Shown: piece after piece, positions 18,647 to 30,846 of the stretch | Numbering within the stretch: the stretch's first letter is position 1 | Layout of the letters: each line of letters starts with the position of its first letter | Source: Sporosarcina gallistercoris | GTDB lineage: Bacteria > Bacillota > Bacilli > Bacillales_A > Planococcaceae | DNA length: 64,000 nt | Reading direction: 5' to 3' | Assembly (NCBI RefSeq): GCF_014836415.1 | Contig: NZ_JACSQY010000001.1 | Location: forward strand, 124,001-188,000 | Translations under genes and position numbers: made by a program | Notes under the pieces: model-generated | Databases searched by the model: none | The model's input: the letters and a program-made list of their open reading frames with translations, nothing else | What the model was told of the DNA's origin: nothing

Positions 18647-18820
18647 TCAGAATTTGCGTTTACGAGCAGCTTCAGATTTCTTTTTACGCTTAACACTTGG
18701 CTTCTCATAAAACTCATGCTTTCTTACGTCTTGTATCGTACCACTCTTTGATACAGTACGTTTGAAGCGGCGAAGAGCATCTTCAAGTGATTCGTTCTTA
18801 CGAACAGTTGTTTTAGTCAT
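18647..18820 (-). CDS. rpsU: 30S ribosomal protein S21
   Basis: Small-subunit protein S21, 57 residues, strongly basic ([21 protein letters not shown] ... [11 protein letters not shown]). ATG at 18820 follows GGAGGGAGGG. It is its own transcription unit here, with a consensus promoter (18878-18906), a short leader that begins with a perfect hairpin, and a strong terminator. In B. subtilis rpsU is followed by yqeY; no yqeY is found here. Confidence 0.97.
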   Translation of the reverse strand: MTKTTVRKNESLEDALRRFKRTVSKSGTIQDVRKHEFYEKPSVKRKKKSEAARKRKF

Positions 18821-18850
18821 CTCTTGTCCCTCCCTCCGAACACACTTCGA

Positions 18851-18869
18851 ACATAGCATACTGCTATGT
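18851..18869 (-). other. hairpin at the 5' end of the rpsU leader
   Basis: Perfect 8-bp inverted repeat (ACATAGCA / TGCTATGT) with a 3-nt loop, one to three bases after the predicted transcription start. A 5'-terminal hairpin could stabilise the mRNA or bind a regulator; neither is shown. Confidence 0.5.
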
Positions 18870-18877
18870 ACTTGAAA

Positions 18878-18906
18878 ATTATAACGTATTATTCTCTAAC
18901 GGTCAA
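18878..18906 (-). promoter_or_regulatory. sigma-A promoter of rpsU
   Basis: TTGACC (18901-18906), 17-bp spacer, TATAAT (18878-18883) on the minus strand; a near-consensus vegetative promoter. Confidence 0.85.
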
Positions 18907-18920
18907 TATAAAAGATGAAA

Positions 18921-19589
18921 TTAATAGTCGGATTTTGACTGAAGACCATTCATGATCGCCACGCCAGAGCTTGCGCCAATACGTGTTGCGCCAGCTTCTT
19001 TCAAAGCTGTCAAGTCTTCTAAACTACGAACTCCACCCGAAGCTTTGACACCCATTTCAGGGCCAACTGTGCTGCGCATCAATTTAACATCTTCCACTGT
19101 AGCTCCCCCAGTTGAAAATCCAGTAGAGGTTTTTACGAAATCCGCTTTTGCAAGTACCGACAATTCACATGCTGTACGCTTTTCTGCGTCGGTAAGCAAT
19201 GCAGTTTCAATGATCACTTTTACAATTGCTTTTCCTGCCGCGGCGTTTACAACTGCTTCGATATCTTGTTGAACCGCTTTCGTGTCCCCACTCTTCAATG
19301 CCCCGATATTAATAACCATATCAATTTCACTTGCACCGTTTTTAATTGCATTTTCCGCTTCAAAAGCTTTCACTTCTGATGTTGTGGCACCGAGCGGAAA
19401 TCCAATAACTGTGCAAACCTTTACCGATGTATCCACAAGCAGTTCCGAAGCTGTTTTGACCCATGTCGGGTTTAAACATACAGAAGCAAATTCATATCGT
19501 TTGGCTTCGTTACAAAGTTCCAATACTTGTTCTTTTGTCGCATCTGCTTTTAATAATGTGTGATCGATCATTTTTGCTATTGAATTCAT
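18921..19589 (-). CDS. deoC: deoxyribose-phosphate aldolase
   Basis: Cleaves 2-deoxyribose 5-phosphate to acetaldehyde and glyceraldehyde 3-phosphate in deoxynucleoside catabolism. 222 residues; the Schiff-base lysine is K153 in [10 protein letters not shown], and the phosphate-binding GVRSLEDL region follows. The ATG at 19589 is preferred because AGGAGG lies eight bases upstream; an ATG at 19595 would be only two bases from that site. No other deo genes adjoin it; mtaB ends about 100 bases upstream, across a terminator. Confidence 0.96.
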   Translation of the reverse strand: MNSIAKMIDHTLLKADATKEQVLELCNEAKRYEFASVCLNPTWVKTASELLVDTSVKVCTVIGFPLGATTSEVKAFEAENAIKNGASEIDMVINIGALKSGDTKAVQQDIEAVVNAAAGKAIVKVIIETALLTDAEKRTACELSVLAKADFVKTSTGFSTGGATVEDVKLMRSTVGPEMGVKASGGVRSLEDLTALKEAGATRIGASSGVAIMNGLQSKSDY

Positions 19590-19650
19590 TTTCATGACCT
19601 CCTGGAGGATGTACGTACCTCTTTCATCATATCAGAAATCGATCACAATA

Positions 19651-19683
19651 GAAAAGAAACCGCTAGGCAAAATGCCAAGCGGT
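19651..19683 (-). terminator. terminator after mtaB
   Basis: Inverted repeat 19659-19683 (two stem blocks around a small loop), followed on the minus strand by TTCTTTTC. It ends the long heat-shock/prmA/mtaB transcript. Confidence 0.75.
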
Positions 19684-19688
19684 CCCTG

Positions 19689-21032
19689 TTAATGGACTAA
19701 TTCTGGTTCTTCTTCCATCACTCGGACGAATTGTCCTTCGTTGTAAGGATATCCGGCTTTCAATAGTTTTACCCGAACAATTTTCCCGACCATTGCTTCA
19801 TCGGCAGGGAACACCACTTTTAAATAATTGTCCGTATACCCTACATACAAATCATTTTCTGGATCTTCTTGGAATTTCTCTTCGGGGATGACTTCAAGCA
19901 CGTCCCCTTCAAACTCAGCAGCATATTGTTTTGCAAGCTGATCATTCAATTCGATTAGACGATGGACACGTTCGTTTTTCACGTCTTCTTCCACTTGGTC
20001 TTCCATGCGTGCTGCTGGTGTTCCTGTACGTTTGGAATACGGGAATACATGCAGCTCAGAAAAACGATGATCACGGATGAAATTATAGGTTTCCATAAAC
20101 TCCTCTTCCGTTTCACCTGGGAATCCGACAATCACATCTGAAGTGATCGCCAGATGAGGCAATGCCTCGCGGAGACGATCTAAACGCTCCGCAAAGAATT
20201 CCATCGTATATTTACGGCGCATTCTTTTTAGAACGGTATTCGAACCGGATTGTATTGGAATATGCAGATGACGAACTATGATTGACGAGTTATTCAGCAC
20301 CTCAATCACTTCATCCGTTAGCTGACTTGCCTCAATGGAACTAATCCGAAGTCGTTTAAGACCTTTGACCTTTGTTTCGAGATCGATCAGCAATTTAGCA
20401 AGATTATAGTCTTTCAAATCCTCTCCATATCCGCCCGTATGGATACCTGTTAAAACGATTTCCAAATATCCGGCATCGACTAACTGCTGTGCTTGACGAA
20501 CAACTTCTTCAGGATCTCGTGATCGCATAAGACCGCGAGCCCATGGGATGATACAAAATGTACAGAAGTTGTTACATCCTTCTTGGATTTTCAACGATGC
20601 ACGTGTACGGTCAGTGAATGCAGGTACATCCAGTTCCTCATACACCCGATTTTTCATAATGTTGCGCACAGCATTGATCGGCTGGCGATCTTTGCGGAAC
20701 TGTTCGATTAATCCAAGCAATTTCGTACGGTCTTGCGTACCGACGACAATGTCGACGCCAGGAATCGCCATGATTTCTGCAGGTGACGTTTGCGCATAAC
20801 AACCTGTTACACAAATGACTGCATCCGGATTTTGGCGCACTGCACGACGGATGACTTGTCGGCTTTTTTTGTCACCGGTATTGGTAACTGTACATGTATT
20901 GATGACATATACATCGGAGTTTTTTTCAAAGTCGGTCCGTTCATAACCAGCATCTTTAAAAAGCTGCCAGATCGCTTCAGTTTCATAGTGATTCACTTTA
21001 CAGCCCAATGTATGGAAGGCAACCAATGGCAT
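19689..21032 (-). CDS. mtaB: tRNA (t6A37) methylthiotransferase MtaB
   Basis: Radical SAM enzyme converting t6A37 to ms2t6A37 in ANN-decoding tRNAs. 447 residues: the UPF0004 domain has C11 (TLGCKVN) and further cysteines in NTCTVT and VTGCYAQ for one Fe-S cluster; the radical SAM domain has EGCNNFCTFCIIP; a TRAM domain closes the protein. The ATG at 21032 follows AGAGGTGAG; longer readings run into rsmE. It directly follows rsmE, so it is the last of a string of RNA and ribosome modification genes. Confidence 0.96.
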   Translation of the reverse strand: MPLVAFHTLGCKVNHYETEAIWQLFKDAGYERTDFEKNSDVYVINTCTVTNTGDKKSRQVIRRAVRQNPDAVICVTGCYAQTSPAEIMAIPGVDIVVGTQDRTKLLGLIEQFRKDRQPINAVRNIMKNRVYEELDVPAFTDRTRASLKIQEGCNNFCTFCIIPWARGLMRSRDPEEVVRQAQQLVDAGYLEIVLTGIHTGGYGEDLKDYNLAKLLIDLETKVKGLKRLRISSIEASQLTDEVIEVLNNSSIIVRHLHIPIQSGSNTVLKRMRRKYTMEFFAERLDRLREALPHLAITSDVIVGFPGETEEEFMETYNFIRDHRFSELHVFPYSKRTGTPAARMEDQVEEDVKNERVHRLIELNDQLAKQYAAEFEGDVLEVIPEEKFQEDPENDLYVGYTDNYLKVVFPADEAMVGKIVRVKLLKAGYPYNEGQFVRVMEEEPELVH

Positions 21033-21048
21033 CAGCTGCTCACCTCTT

Positions 21049-21789
21049 TCATTCGAATTCGTAAGACACGGCGGATAAGACATATAATGGTGCGGTTTCT
21101 GTGCGGAGAATACGTGGTCCAAGCGACATTGATAAGAACCCGGCATCCCTTAAAGCTGCTGCTTCGACTCTCGACAGGCCGCCTTCAGGTCCAAATAAGA
21201 CCAGTATCGATTGTCCATGATACACCTTCTCGAGACGCACTGCAATCCTATTCGAAGTTCCTTCCTTCGCTTCTTCTTCATCTGCAAAGAGGAGTACATC
21301 GAAAGATTCCGCTTGTTTCAGCATGCCTTTAAAGGTTAGCGGCTCGGAAATCTCAGGAATGACTGTCCGGTGGGATTGTTCAGCAGCTTCTTTTGCAATT
21401 TTACGAAGCCTCGCTGTTTTTTTGTCTCCCTTTTTTTCGTCCCATTTCACAATCGAGCGTTCCGCTTGAAAAGGTATCATCCCTGTCATTCCAAGCTCAG
21501 TTCCTTTTTGGGCAATCAGCTCCAGCTTATCCCCTTTAGGTAAACCACATGCTAATGTAACTTGGACAGGAAGTTCGCTCATTGAAAAAGTATTGCCTGT
21601 GTCCTGAACAATTATCCCATTTTCATCAAATCGATGAATAGTTGCAATGTGACCAACACCTTTAGAAACACAACAGATCTCTTCGCCTTCGCGCATACGC
21701 ATCACACGTGTAATATGCTTTTCGTCTTCTCCAGTTATAATTGCAAAGCCGTCTTCGTCAAACGGCTTTGCAAGAAAGTAGCGCTGCAC
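21049..21789 (-). CDS. rsmE: 16S rRNA m3U1498 methyltransferase RsmE
   Basis: SPOUT-fold methyltransferase modifying U1498 of 16S rRNA. 246 residues: an N-terminal PUA-like domain and a C-terminal SPOUT knot with LVLFGPEGGLSRVEA and LGPRILRTETAPL. The GTG at 21789 has GGGGGGA upstream and lies one base after the prmA stop; longer readings overlap prmA. Confidence 0.95.
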   Translation of the reverse strand: MQRYFLAKPFDEDGFAIITGEDEKHITRVMRMREGEEICCVSKGVGHIATIHRFDENGIIVQDTGNTFSMSELPVQVTLACGLPKGDKLELIAQKGTELGMTGMIPFQAERSIVKWDEKKGDKKTARLRKIAKEAAEQSHRTVIPEISEPLTFKGMLKQAESFDVLLFADEEEAKEGTSNRIAVRLEKVYHGQSILVLFGPEGGLSRVEAAALRDAGFLSMSLGPRILRTETAPLYVLSAVSYEFE

Positions 21790-21790
21790 G

Positions 21791-22735
21791 TTATTCCCCC
21801 CGTTTGCGGGCAACCAAGGCAACCCAATCTTCCATAACAACAGATTCAACGATTTCGAATCCTTTTTGAATGAGATCTTCTTTTACAAAGTCTTTTTTAG
21901 CTCCGATGATTCCGGATACGATAAATAATCCATTTTCGGCTAATAACTGATAGGCGTCTTGCGAGAATGTAACAATCACTTCCGCCAAAATATTTGCGAC
22001 GATCAAGTCCGCCGGTTCTTTGACAGAATCCAACAGGTTGCCATGTACGACTTCCACCTTTTCATCACAATGGTTTAATGCAATGTTTTCTTTAGCGGAG
22101 CGAACAGCAACTTCGTCTAAATCCAATGCGAGTACACGTTTAGCGTTTAACAAGGTTGCTCCGATTGCAAGAACACCTGAACCTGTTCCCACATCGATGA
22201 CATAGTCTTCCGGCTTCACATATTTTTCTAGAGCTTGTAAACACATGACCGTAGTCGGATGCGTTCCTGTGCCGAACGCCATACCCGGGTCAAGTTCAAT
22301 TAGCAGCTCGTCGGATTCAACCGGTACATAGGTCTCCCAAGTTGGAACAATCGTGAAACGACCTGAAATCTTCACCGGATGATAATACTTTTTCCAAGCA
22401 GTCGCCCAATCTTCTTCATCGACTTCAGTAGTGGTGATGGCTTTCTTACCTGTATCCAAATTGAATTGTTTAAGCTTATCTATCGATTCACTGATTTCTT
22501 GCACCGTTTCTTTTAAGAAACTGCTTGCCGGTAGATACGCTTTCACTAAAACCCCTTCTGAAGGGAAGTCTTGCGGATCCAAGTCATAGATTTCGCCGAA
22601 ACGATCTTCATGGGTGCGTTCCGGTTCGCCGGAGTCTTCAATGACTACACCACTTGCGCCTGCCTCATGGAGAATGTTAGCAACTGCCTCAGTTGCCTCA
22701 TTTGTCGTGTGAATCGCTATTTCAGACCATTTCAC
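21791..22735 (-). CDS. prmA: ribosomal protein L11 methyltransferase
   Basis: SAM-dependent trimethylation of ribosomal protein L11. 314 residues with an N-terminal substrate domain, the SAM-binding DVGTGSGVLAIGA motif and the NILAEVI motif. GTG start at 22735 with GGATTGAG upstream. It follows dnaJ by 15 bases, the usual dnaJ-prmA arrangement in Bacillales. Confidence 0.96.
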   Translation of the reverse strand: MKWSEIAIHTTNEATEAVANILHEAGASGVVIEDSGEPERTHEDRFGEIYDLDPQDFPSEGVLVKAYLPASSFLKETVQEISESIDKLKQFNLDTGKKAITTTEVDEEDWATAWKKYYHPVKISGRFTIVPTWETYVPVESDELLIELDPGMAFGTGTHPTTVMCLQALEKYVKPEDYVIDVGTGSGVLAIGATLLNAKRVLALDLDEVAVRSAKENIALNHCDEKVEVVHGNLLDSVKEPADLIVANILAEVIVTFSQDAYQLLAENGLFIVSGIIGAKKDFVKEDLIQKGFEIVESVVMEDWVALVARKRGE

Positions 22736-22750
22736 GTACGCTCAATCCTT

Positions 22751-23887
22751 TCAATCACCTTTAATCGATCGTTTGATTTTATCGAAAAGCGAACTAGAAT
22801 ATTCTCCTGGGGCATCCCCTTCGATTGAAGCGAATTCCCGAAGCAGTTCTCTTTGCTTTTCTGTCATTTTCTTAGGTGTCAGCAATTTCACAATTACATG
22901 TTGGTCACCGATTCCATGACCATGGACATTCTGAATCCCTTTTCCACGCAGACGGAATGTAGTTCCAGTTTGTGTGCCAGCAGGAATTTTCAAATTCACG
23001 GATCCATGAATCGTCGGTACCTCTATTTCATCGCCAAGAGCGGCTTGAGGGAATGTCAGTGAGACTTCCAAGATGATATCATCAGATTCGCGGATGAATT
23101 TCTCATGTGGACGAACACGGAATACGATATATAAATCTCCTGAAGGTCCACCATTCATACCCGCTTCACCTTGGCCGGCTACACGAAGTTGCTGTCCATC
23201 ATCTACACCCGCAGGGATTGTTACCTTGATTTTTTTACGTTTCTTGATCCGGCCGCTGCCATGACAAGTTTCACATTTTTCCGGAATGATTTTACCTGTC
23301 CCTTGACAGACGTTACATACTTTACGGTTCACCATTTGACCAAGTGGTGTGTTTTGCGTAACAGAAATCTGTCCGGCACCGCCACAATTCGTACAAGTTT
23401 TCACTGAAGTTCCTTTTTTAGCGCCAGTTCCATCACAAGTATCACAAACTTCTTCACGTGGTATTTCAATTTCCGTCTCTTTACCGAAAGCCGCCTCCAT
23501 AAAATCGACGGTCATTGTATATTGGAGATCGTCGCCTTTACGCGGTGCATTCGGATCGCGTCGCCGGCTTCCGCCGCCTCCTCCGAAGAAGGAACTGAAA
23601 ATGTCGTCAAATCCGAAGCCATCGCCGCCACCAAAGCCGCTGAATCCACCACCGCCAAAACCTTGGTTCGGATCTGCATGACCATACTGATCGTAGGATG
23701 CGCGCTTATTCTCATCACTCAACACTTCAAATGCTTCTGTTACTTCCTTAAACTGTGCTTCTGCGCCTTCCTCTTTGTTCAAGTCAGGGTGGTATTGCTT
23801 GGAAAGCTTACGATAGGCTTTCCTGATTTCTTCCTTGGTAGCCGTCTTCGACACGCCAAGCACTTCATAATAATCCCGTTTGCTCAT
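22751..23887 (-). CDS. dnaJ: chaperone DnaJ
   Basis: Hsp40 co-chaperone that delivers substrates to DnaK and stimulates its ATPase. 378 residues: J domain with HPD at 33-35, a Gly/Phe-rich linker (about 75-110), four CxxCxGxG zinc repeats (about 140-210), and the substrate-binding C-terminal domains. ATG at 23887. A hairpin lies between dnaK and dnaJ, so dnaJ may be expressed at a lower level. Confidence 0.98.
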   Translation of the reverse strand: MSKRDYYEVLGVSKTATKEEIRKAYRKLSKQYHPDLNKEEGAEAQFKEVTEAFEVLSDENKRASYDQYGHADPNQGFGGGGFSGFGGGDGFGFDDIFSSFFGGGGGSRRRDPNAPRKGDDLQYTMTVDFMEAAFGKETEIEIPREEVCDTCDGTGAKKGTSVKTCTNCGGAGQISVTQNTPLGQMVNRKVCNVCQGTGKIIPEKCETCHGSGRIKKRKKIKVTIPAGVDDGQQLRVAGQGEAGMNGGPSGDLYIVFRVRPHEKFIRESDDIILEVSLTFPQAALGDEIEVPTIHGSVNLKIPAGTQTGTTFRLRGKGIQNVHGHGIGDQHVIVKLLTPKKMTEKQRELLREFASIEGDAPGEYSSSLFDKIKRSIKGD

Positions 23888-23957
23888 TGTCTACACTCCC
23901 GAAACTCATTTAGCATTGTGTGTATTGTAACACTTCTTGAGTTAGTTTGGTAACAAA

Positions 23958-23995
23958 CGAAAAAGCCAAAGCCGGAATATCGGACTTTGACTTTT
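23958..23995 (-). terminator. hairpin between dnaK and dnaJ
   Basis: About 14-bp stem in the minus-strand RNA (23982-23995 with 23962-23976, using G-U pairs) followed by a short T run. It probably gives partial termination downstream of dnaK. Confidence 0.65.
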
Positions 23996-24014
23996 CCGTC
24001 AATCTGTTACTGAT

Positions 24015-25874
<1,860 letters not shown>

Positions 25875-25889
25875 TTATTGGTTGAATGA

Positions 25890-26486
25890 TTATTCGTTTA
25901 CTTTAACCATTGCCGGCCGGAGCACACGATCTTTCAACGTATACCCTTTCTGCAATACTTCAAGCACAGATCCTGATGGGAAGTTCTCATCTGAATCCGT
26001 CATGACAGCTTGATGGTAATTCGGATCGAATTCTATTCCAGCGGCCTCAATTTCAGTTAATCCTGATGACTTCAGGGCTTCCTCCAGGCTCCGGAATACC
26101 ATTTCCATTCCGGTGAGAAGGGATTTAGCATCTTCACTTTCAACTTTCACAGAGAGTCCGCGCTCGAAGTTATCCAACACAGGTACAAGATTCGTTAACA
26201 CTTCCTGTGCACGGTATTTTTGCAGTGCTTCTTGATCTAGCGTTGCCCTTCTGCGGACATTATCCAAGTCCGCTAATACTCGCAGACGTCTGTTCTCTTC
26301 TTCCTGCAACTTTGTTTTGAGCTCTTCAATTTCAGCATCTTTCATTTCCTCTGCCGTCAGAGTCACTTGCTCTTGTTCTTCCGCTTCGACTGCTTCCTCT
26401 TCAATAGGCTCAGTACCAACTGCCTCGTCCTGTTCCGGATTCGCTGCAGTTTCCAGCTCTTCAGATGTCTGGTTTTTTTCTGTCAT
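25890..26486 (-). CDS. grpE: nucleotide exchange factor GrpE
   Basis: Promotes ADP release from DnaK. 198 residues: an acidic, low-complexity N-terminus (about 1-45), a long coiled coil, and the C-terminal beta domain with PNYHQAV and [19 protein letters not shown]. Its ATG overlaps the hrcA stop by four bases (ATGA). Confidence 0.97.
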   Translation of the reverse strand: MTEKNQTSEELETAANPEQDEAVGTEPIEEEAVEAEEQEQVTLTAEEMKDAEIEELKTKLQEEENRRLRVLADLDNVRRRATLDQEALQKYRAQEVLTNLVPVLDNFERGLSVKVESEDAKSLLTGMEMVFRSLEEALKSSGLTEIEAAGIEFDPNYHQAVMTDSDENFPSGSVLEVLQKGYTLKDRVLRPAMVKVNE

Positions 26487-27535
26487 GATTCGTTCCTCCT
26501 GTCCGTTCTTCCGTCAATCGTGAGTCTCGCTAGTGCGCTAGAGAGATCATCACTTAAAATATCAAGCAATGTAATCACTCTTCCATAGTCCATACGTTTC
26601 GGTCCAATAATGGCAATCGAACCAGTCATATTAGTACCGACCGCATATGCTGTCGTTATGACACTGAAATCATCCAGTGTTTGCTCATTGTTTTCCGAAC
26701 CGATTCGCACTTGTATACCAGCAAGATCATTTTGGAATAATGTGAGCGGCATTCCTTGCTCGATAGCTTCTAAAAACGTTTTAACTTTTTGAACATCATT
26801 GAATTCAGGTTGTTTCATCATGTTCATCTGTCCGCTGTAAAACAGCCGTTCCTCGGTTTTCCCAGACATGGCGTCTTGAAGGGAAAGAAGAATATTCCCC
26901 GCATTTTTAACATGTCGTTCAAATAGCACTTTCGATTCAGTAGCTAGTTTACGCGGAATTTCAGAGAGCGGAGTTCCGACGAGACGCTCATTCAACAGAT
27001 TGACCATTTTCTCAATATCCGAAGGTGATAATCCGTCAGCTGCATCGAATACATGATTTTCCACTCTTCCGCTATCCGTCACCATGATGGCTACCGCTTT
27101 CGTTCCTGACAGTGGAACTATTGAAAACCGCTTCACTTTATGAGCCGTAGTATCAGGTCCGAGTAAGACAGTCGTATAGTTCGTCAGTTCAGAGAGAATA
27201 GATGCTGAGTTTCTGATAAGTACTTCCGCTTCCAGTACTTTCTCCTGGAAGATGGAGCGTAATTGAAGGTTGTCCTCCATTTTCAGCTTTTGAGGTGTCA
27301 GCAAGTGGTCGACGTAAAATCGATATCCTTTTTCAGAAGGAACCCTTCCGGAAGATGTATGTGGCTTTTCAAGAAAACCCATTTCTTCTAGATCCGCCAT
27401 CTCATTCCGGATGGTTGCCGGACTAAAAGGAGCTTCCTCCTTTTTGGAAAGCTGCCGGGAGCCCACAGGCTGAGCGGATTCGATGAAGTCGTTAACCGTC
27501 AGTTGCAAGATAAGCAATTGTCTGTTTGTCAACAT
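26483..27535 (-). CDS. hrcA: heat-inducible transcription repressor HrcA
   Basis: Repressor that binds CIRCE operators and is kept active by GroEL. 350 residues: N-terminal winged helix ([28 protein letters not shown], with [18 protein letters not shown] as the recognition part) and a GAF-like dimerisation/inserted domain. The ATG at 27535 is preferred: AGGAG is eight bases upstream, while the ATG at 27541 is too close to it. First gene of the operon, and autoregulated through the CIRCE at 27550-27576. Confidence 0.97.
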   Translation of the reverse strand: MLTNRQLLILQLTVNDFIESAQPVGSRQLSKKEEAPFSPATIRNEMADLEEMGFLEKPHTSSGRVPSEKGYRFYVDHLLTPQKLKMEDNLQLRSIFQEKVLEAEVLIRNSASILSELTNYTTVLLGPDTTAHKVKRFSIVPLSGTKAVAIMVTDSGRVENHVFDAADGLSPSDIEKMVNLLNERLVGTPLSEIPRKLATESKVLFERHVKNAGNILLSLQDAMSGKTEERLFYSGQMNMMKQPEFNDVQKVKTFLEAIEQGMPLTLFQNDLAGIQVRIGSENNEQTLDDFSVITTAYAVGTNMTGSIAIIGPKRMDYGRVITLLDILSDDLSSALARLTIDGRTDRRNES

Positions 27536-27549
27536 AATCATCACTCCTG

Positions 27550-27576
27550 TTAGCACTCTTTATTAATGAGTGCTAA
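27550..27576 (-). promoter_or_regulatory. CIRCE operator (HrcA binding site)
   Basis: Perfect inverted repeat TTAGCACTC-N9-GAGTGCTAA in the hrcA leader, downstream of the promoter at about +4. It represses the hrcA-grpE-dnaK-dnaJ operon at normal temperature. Confidence 0.98.
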
Positions 27577-27586
27577 TACTACTCAT

Positions 27587-27615
27587 AATTTATCAAATCA
27601 TAACGACAGTGTCAA
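27587..27615 (-). promoter_or_regulatory. sigma-A promoter of the hrcA-dnaK operon
   Basis: Minus strand TTGACA (27610-27615), 17-bp spacer, TAAATT (27587-27592) with a TG one base before the -10 (extended -10). Confidence 0.85.
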
Positions 27616-27631
27616 ACATTTGAATCGCTTT

Positions 27632-28765
27632 TCACCCGAGGAATTGCTGAAAAGCTTCATTTCCTTTAAAAATGCCGTTTCGAGTTAATCGGATTCGGTT
27701 CTCTTGTAATTCCACCAAGTCTTTGCGTATCAGATCGTTGATAACTGCCCCGTATTTCTCTTCCAGTGAAACTCCGAATTTTTCAGTGAAGTGTTTGACA
27801 GAAACGCCTTCTGTTTTTCGAAGTCCCAAGAACATTTCTTCCTCCATTCTTTCTTGAGGAGTTACAGTATTTTCTTCGATCCTTGGCAATTGCGCAGTTT
27901 CCACATGTTCCATATAGCGTTTGAGTGGTGCGATGTTTGCGTAACGCACACCATTCAGATAGCCATGAGCGCCAGCCCCGATTCCTGCGTATTCATCATT
28001 CTCCCAGTAAATCATATTATGGATGGATTCTTTCCCGGGAATTGCGAAGTTACTGATCTCATATTGTGTTCTTCCTGCGCGCTCCATCCGATTAATGAGT
28101 TCGTCGAACATCATTGTCTCTTCATCTTCTCCTGGCAGCGGCAGACGTCCTTTGTTCATCAGATTATAAAACACCGTTTTCGGTTCTATAATCAGCGAGT
28201 ATCCTGAATAGTGCGGCAGCTCAAGTGCCATCGCCTGGTCCAACGTGTCTTTCCATTGAGTTTGGGATTGGCCCGGTAATGCATATATTAAATCGATACT
28301 AATGTTGTCAAAACCAGTTCGTCTAGCGTTATTGACAACGTCAATCGCTTGTTCGGGGCTGTGGGAACGCCCTATTTTCTTCAGAAGTTCTTCATCGAAA
28401 GACTGAACACCGAGACTTAACCGTTTCACTTGCCCATTTTTCAATACATCCAGCTTATCTTGTGTCAGCTCATCAGGATTCGCTTCAGTTGAAAACTCCG
28501 ACAGACTGTCAACGTTTACGTGGCTATGAACAATTTCAAGTAATCGGTCTAACTGTTTTGCGGTCAGCGCTGTAGGAGTGCCCCCTCCGAAGAAGACCGT
28601 TTCAACCTTGGTAAAATCTGTCCCGCTTTGTTTTAAAAGCGTCAGTTCTTTGTTAATCGTTTCAATATATTCATCCACTGGCTGGTTTTCAAAAAAAACT
28701 TTGTTGAAATCGCAATAGTGGCAGATTTGGTGACAGAACGGAATGTGGATGTAAATACCTCTCAT
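27632..28765 (-). CDS. hemW: heme chaperone HemW (radical SAM)
   Basis: HemN-like radical SAM protein that acts as a heme chaperone rather than as coproporphyrinogen oxidase. 377 residues: cluster ligands C11, C15 and C18 in FCHQICHYCDF, then FFGGGTPTAL and the HemW C-terminal domain. ATG at 28765 with CAGGAGGG upstream. It lies between lepA and hrcA as in other Bacillales. Confidence 0.94.
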   Translation of the reverse strand: MRGIYIHIPFCHQICHYCDFNKVFFENQPVDEYIETINKELTLLKQSGTDFTKVETVFFGGGTPTALTAKQLDRLLEIVHSHVNVDSLSEFSTEANPDELTQDKLDVLKNGQVKRLSLGVQSFDEELLKKIGRSHSPEQAIDVVNNARRTGFDNISIDLIYALPGQSQTQWKDTLDQAMALELPHYSGYSLIIEPKTVFYNLMNKGRLPLPGEDEETMMFDELINRMERAGRTQYEISNFAIPGKESIHNMIYWENDEYAGIGAGAHGYLNGVRYANIAPLKRYMEHVETAQLPRIEENTVTPQERMEEEMFLGLRKTEGVSVKHFTEKFGVSLEEKYGAVINDLIRKDLVELQENRIRLTRNGIFKGNEAFQQFLG

Positions 28766-28789
28766 TAGTTGCTTTCCCTCCTGTAAACG

Positions 28790-28815
28790 CCAAACAGAGG
28801 GCTATACGCCCTCTG
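28790..28815 (-). terminator. weak terminator between lepA and hemW
   Basis: Perfect 8-bp GC-rich stem (28795-28802 and 28808-28815) with a 5-nt loop; only TTT follows on the minus strand. Confidence 0.5.
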
Positions 28816-28836
28816 CTCGTGCAGCTTGAAATCCGA

Positions 28837-30663
28837 TTATTCCTCGTCCATACGCAGTACTGCCATGAACGCCTCTTGAGGAACTTCCACGGATCCTACT
28901 TGTTTCATCTTTTTCTTTCCTTCTTTTTGCTTTTCTAGAAGTTTTCTTTTCCGGGAGATGTCTCCTCCATAACATTTTGCAAGTACGTTTTTCCCCATAG
29001 ATTTAATTGTAGACCGTGCGATGATTTTTTGTCCGATTGCAGCTTGAACAGGAACTTCGAATTGCTGGCGTGGAATCAGCGATCTCAATTTTTCAACAAT
29101 CGCTTTGCCTCGATCGTATGCAAAATCACGGTGTACGATGAAGCTGAGCGCATCGACTGTTTCTCCGTTCAACAGGATGTCCATTTTATTCAGCTTCGAT
29201 TTCTTATAGCCAATCAATTCATAGTCGAGTGATGCATACCCTTTTGTCCCTGATTTCAACTGGTCGAAGAAATCATAGACGATTTCTGCCAATGGGAGCT
29301 CGTAAAAAATATTGACACGTGAAGAATCCATGTAGTCCATTGTTAGGAAATTCCCGCGCTTTTTCTGACAAAGTTCCATGACCGCACCGACATAATCATT
29401 CGGGACCATAATCGACGCTTTCACATAAGGCTCTTCCACATATTCCGTTTTTTGCGCATCCGGCATCATAGATGGATTGTCGACTTTCAGTTCACTACCA
29501 TCTGTCATGACAACATTGTAGATTACGCTTGGTGCAGTTGTGATTAGATCGATGTTGAATTCTCTCTCGATCCGCTCTTGTATGATTTCCATATGAAGGA
29601 GGCCTAAAAAGCCACAACGATAGCCGAAGCCGAGTGCTTGTGAAGTTTCCGCCTCGTACTCCAAAGCCGAGTCATTCAGCTCAAGTTTCTCCAGCGCGTC
29701 CCGGAGGTCATTGTACTTGGACGTATCGATCGGATATAACCCGCAGAACACCATAGGGTTCATCTTACGGTATCCTTCCAGCGCTTTTTCTGCTGGATTT
29801 TCTGCGAGTGTGATCGTATCCCCTACCCGTGTATCTCCAACAGTTTTAATAGCTGCTGACAAATAGCCAACATCCCCTACAGTCAATTCTTCCCGAGGTG
29901 AGATTTTCGGCGTGAAGACGCCAAGATCGACGACTTCGAATTCTTTCCCGGTTGCCATCATACGAATTGTATCTCCTGGTTTAACGGTACCTTCCATGAT
30001 TCGAATGTTGACGATGACCCCTTTATACTGATCGTAATGAGAGTCGAATATCAATGCCTTCAATGGTGCACTGGGGTCACCAGTTGGAGCCGGTACTTTT
30101 TCAACGATCTGTTCTAGGATTTCTTCGATTCCGATTCCTGCTTTTGCTGATGCCAAGACCGCTTCTGAAGCATCGATGCCGATTACATTTTCGATTTCGT
30201 CTTTCACGCGTTCTGGATCAGCTGCAGGCAAATCGATTTTGTTGATAACCGGGAGGATTTCCAAGTCATTATCAAGAGCTAAGTATACGTTTGCAAGCGT
30301 CTGTGCTTCGATACCTTGAGCAGCATCCACTACTAGGATTGCTCCTTCACATGCTGCAAGACTGCGGGATACTTCATACGTGAAATCGACGTGTCCTGGT
30401 GTATCAATCAGGTGGAATGTATAGTCTTCCCCATTTTTTGCAGTATATGAAATCTGGACCGCATTCAGTTTAATGGTGATCCCTCGCTCCCTTTCGAGAT
30501 CCATCGAGTCAAGGGTTTGGGATTTCATCTCTCGCGCAGTGATTGTCTCAGTTTTTTCGAGCAAGCGATCTGCGAGAGTGGATTTTCCATGGTCGATATG
30601 AGCGATGATTGAAAAATTCCGTATGTTTTTCTGTCGTTCCAATTTCTGTTGATGATTCATCAT
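28837..30663 (-). CDS. lepA: elongation factor 4 (LepA)
   Basis: Translational GTPase that back-translocates or remodels ribosomes. 608 residues: G1 AHIDHGKS (21-28), switch regions with RGITIK and DTPGHVDF, G4 NKIDLP, then the EF-G-like domains and the LepA-specific C-terminal domain ([20 protein letters not shown]). The tandem ATG at 30663 follows AGGAGTG by eight bases. A TGC-TATAAT extended -10 element (30693-30701) precedes it. Confidence 0.98.
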   Translation of the reverse strand: MMNHQQKLERQKNIRNFSIIAHIDHGKSTLADRLLEKTETITAREMKSQTLDSMDLERERGITIKLNAVQISYTAKNGEDYTFHLIDTPGHVDFTYEVSRSLAACEGAILVVDAAQGIEAQTLANVYLALDNDLEILPVINKIDLPAADPERVKDEIENVIGIDASEAVLASAKAGIGIEEILEQIVEKVPAPTGDPSAPLKALIFDSHYDQYKGVIVNIRIMEGTVKPGDTIRMMATGKEFEVVDLGVFTPKISPREELTVGDVGYLSAAIKTVGDTRVGDTITLAENPAEKALEGYRKMNPMVFCGLYPIDTSKYNDLRDALEKLELNDSALEYEAETSQALGFGYRCGFLGLLHMEIIQERIEREFNIDLITTAPSVIYNVVMTDGSELKVDNPSMMPDAQKTEYVEEPYVKASIMVPNDYVGAVMELCQKKRGNFLTMDYMDSSRVNIFYELPLAEIVYDFFDQLKSGTKGYASLDYELIGYKKSKLNKMDILLNGETVDALSFIVHRDFAYDRGKAIVEKLRSLIPRQQFEVPVQAAIGQKIIARSTIKSMGKNVLAKCYGGDISRKRKLLEKQKEGKKKMKQVGSVEVPQEAFMAVLRMDEE

Positions 30664-30692
30664 AATTTTCACTCCTAATTCGGCTAGTATGA

Positions 30693-30701
30693 ATTATAGC
30701 A
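30693..30701 (-). promoter_or_regulatory. extended -10 promoter of lepA
   Basis: TGC-TATAAT on the minus strand, thirty bases before the lepA start; no good -35 is visible, as is common with extended -10 promoters. Confidence 0.6.
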
Positions 30702-30772
30702 GAAACCGAGCAGGGGTGTTACACATTTCCTTTTAACTCAGCATTAATTCCATGTTTCTTCAAAAAATGTGC

Positions 30773-30800
30773 AAAAAAAGAGAAGCTGGTTTCGCTTCCC
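30773..30800 (-). terminator. terminator after spoIIP
   Basis: Seven-bp stem (30780-30786 and 30794-30800) with a 7-nt loop and seven T on the minus strand (30779-30773), about 47 bases beyond the spoIIP stop. Confidence 0.8.
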
Positions 30801-30846
30801 CTTCTTAAAACTGTATGATGATTCACGCGCGTTCAATTTCACTCTT

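Noticed and set aside
23522..23953. 143-codon plus-strand reading frame opposite dnaJ
   Set aside because: Antisense to the J domain and Gly-rich linker; no recognisable domain.
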